Shown here: positions 62,346 through 64,000 of the stretch, piece by piece | Position numbering within the stretch: position 1 is the first letter of the stretch | How the letters are laid out: each line of letters begins with the position of its first letter | Source of the DNA: Symbiodinium natans | Lineage: Eukaryota > Sar > Dinophyceae > Suessiales > Symbiodiniaceae | DNA: 64,000 nucleotides | Assembly (NCBI GenBank): GCA_905221605.1 | Contig: CAJNDS010000891.1 | Span: 475,422-539,421 of the forward strand | Reading direction: 5' to 3' | Notes under the pieces: generated by a model | What the model was told of the DNA's origin: nothing | Database searches by the model: none | What the model saw: the letters and a program-made list of their open reading frames with translations, nothing else | Made by a program: the position numbers and the translations under genes

Positions 62346-63440
62346 CAAGCCCTGCTCCCTAAGATTTGGTCCCTAAGATGTTAGGTTCAAGTTTTCCTCC
62401 AAAAAGCCAAATCGCAAGCCCTGCTCTCCAAAATGTTGGGTTCAAGTTTTCCTCCAAAGAGACAAATCGCAAGCCCTGGTCCCTAAGATTGTGGGGTCAT
62501 TCTTTGCTCCAACGAGTCAAATTCACAAGTCCTGGTACCTAAGATTTGGGGTGGCTCTTTGGAGGAAAACTTGAACCCACAATCTGCGGGACCAGGGCTT
62601 GCGATTTGACTCTTTGGAAGAAAACTTGAACCCAAGTTTTTCGGGACCAGGTGGACCAGGGCTTGCGATTTGGCTTTTTGAAGCCAAACTGGAAGCCAAA
62701 ATCTTAGGGGCCGGGGCTTGTGATTTGGCTCTTTGGAGGAAAACTTGAACCCCAAATCTTAGGGACCAGGGCTTCCGGTTTGCCCGCAATCTTAGGGACC
62801 AGATTTGGGTCTTTTGAGGAAAACTTGAACCCAAAATCTTAGGGACCAGAGCTTGCGATTTGGCTCTTTGGAGAAAGCTTGAACCCAGCATCTGCGGGAC
62901 CAAGGCTTGCGATTTGGCTCTTTGGAGGAAGACTTGAACCCAAAATCTTAGGGACCAGGGCTTGTGATTTGGCTCTTTGGAAGAAAAATTGAACCCAAAA
63001 TCTTAGGGACCAGGGCTTGTGATTTGTCTCTTTGGAAGAAAAATTGAACCCAAAATTTTGGGGACCAGGGCTTGCGATTTGGCTGTTTGGAGCAAAACAT
63101 GACCCCACAATCTTAGGGACCAGGGCTTGCGCTTTGACTCTTTGGAGGAAAACTTGAACCCAAAATGTTAAGCACCAGGGCTTGCGATCTGACTTTTTGG
63201 AGGAAAACTTGAAGCCAAAGTTTCAGGGACCAGGGCTTGTCATTTGGCCTTTTGGAGCAAGACTTGAAGCCAAAGTTTTAGGGAGCAGGGCTTGCGATTT
63301 GGTTTTTTGGAGCAAAACTTGAAGCCAACGTTTTAGAGAGCAGGGCTTGCGATTTGGCTCTTTGATGTTCTTTGGAGCAAAACTTGAACTCAAAATCTTA
63401 GGGACTTGGGCTTGCGATTTGACTGTTTGGAGCAAAGAAA
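62340..63440. repeat. 55-60-base satellite with an orientation switch near 62550
   Basis: Four units read 'caaatcgcaagccctg..aag' through 'ttcaagttttcctcc'. From about 62550 some 15 units read the complement ('ggaggaaaacttgaaccc' ... 'gggcttgcgatttg'). Confidence 0.95.
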
Positions 63441-64000
63441 TGACCCCACGAAACCTTGAAAGAAAAGGTGCTCTTTGTTCACTCTCACCTTTCGTTCGTT
63501 TCATTTTCTGAACGCTTTAATTTGAGTATGAATATCTAATGTAATATGTAAAGAGGGGTGTCCAAGTTTTTTTTGAGTGTTTCGGGTGTCCTTTTCCTTT
63601 TTTGTAGCGAAATATTAAATACACACCCGCGCCGGAGATCTTGTTTTTGGAAACCTTGAAAGAAAAGTGCTTCTTTGTCCTCTCTCACTTTCGTTCGTTT
63701 CATTCGGTATAAAGTAAATAATTTAGCATGTAGAAAGGGTTGTCCAAGTTTTTTAGAGTGTTTCGGGTGTCCTTTTCTTCCTTTTCTGTAGCCACCCACC
63801 TTAACAGGACACCCACACCAGAGACTCCGATTTTGGAAACTTGAAGGAAAGGCGCTCCCCTTTTTCCACCGTTGCCTTCCTGTCGTTCCTTGCGCAAGAG
63901 GCAATAAAAGAAAGAAATGATATTACATGTATCCAAAATTAGGGTGTCCTGTTTTTCTTTTCTGTAACAAGACCTACTTTTCACGGACACCCACACCGGA
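63437..64000. repeat. about 190-base tandem repeat (three units, last cut by the window)
   Basis: Units start near 63451, 63650 and 63835. They share 'ccttgaaagaaaag', 'ctctcac.ttcgttcgtttc', 'gtgtccaagttttt', 'gtgtttcgggtgtccttttc' and 'acaccc.c.ccggaga'. Open frames here differ between units, so coding is unlikely. Confidence 0.9.

Noticed and set aside
61269-62384. Long overlapping frames on both strands (up to 194 codons)
   Set aside because: They are open because tandem units lack stops, and both strands and several frames are open at once. The repeat explains them.

Overview
This window looks like nuclear DNA of a dinoflagellate, or a close alveolate relative. Four signs point that way. 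TTTAGGG-type repeats, on both strands, fill most of the non-coding DNA up to about 60 kb. Every gene I could assemble lies on the minus strand. The introns I could define begin with GA or GC far more often than GT, and nearly all end AG before an exon that starts with G. One gene encodes a Mei2-like RNA-recognition motif, a family that is expanded in dinoflagellates. Species cannot be named from this. I saw no rRNA, tRNA, CRISPR array, promoter motif or bacterial-type gene. Most open frames longer than 60 codons are artefacts of translating TTTAGGG repeats.

Layout from left to right. 1-561 holds two exons of a thrombospondin type 1 (TSP1) gene. 3464-14029 (copy C2) and 20375-26219 (copy C1) are tandem paralogues of one multi-exon gene with CxxC zinc-ribbon-like modules; their exons are collinear, while their introns differ in number and content. 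30548-33960 holds at least five further TSP1 half-domain exons. 35533-35855 has two exons around an inverted-repeat element. 42239-44948 is a Mei2-like gene whose last eight exons join into one open frame of 217 residues ending at a stop codon. Scattered single exons follow (48970, 50995, 53455, 59414). A 100-N gap lies at 60267-60366; beyond it composition changes to AT palindromes, trinucleotide tracts and three tandem satellites, with almost no TTTAGGG.

The most interesting signal is how the introns are built. In the Mei2-like gene and the C1/C2 pair, many introns consist largely of miniature inverted-repeat elements or TTTAGGG arrays, and the intron's first bases are repeated where the next exon begins. 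In exact cases (GCTG...GCTG, GAAT...GAAT, and a 23-bp repeat around a TTTAGGG array) removing the intron restores the uninterrupted reading frame. This fits insertions that carry AG in their terminal repeat and take GA, GC or GT from the target-site duplication, i.e. introner-like elements, with telomere-type repeats apparently acting as one class. C2 has four introns that C1 lacks, and all four contain TTTAGGG-type sequence.

Exon positions were worked out by eye from reading frame, AG|G acceptors and paralogue alignment. Transcript data would be needed to confirm them.
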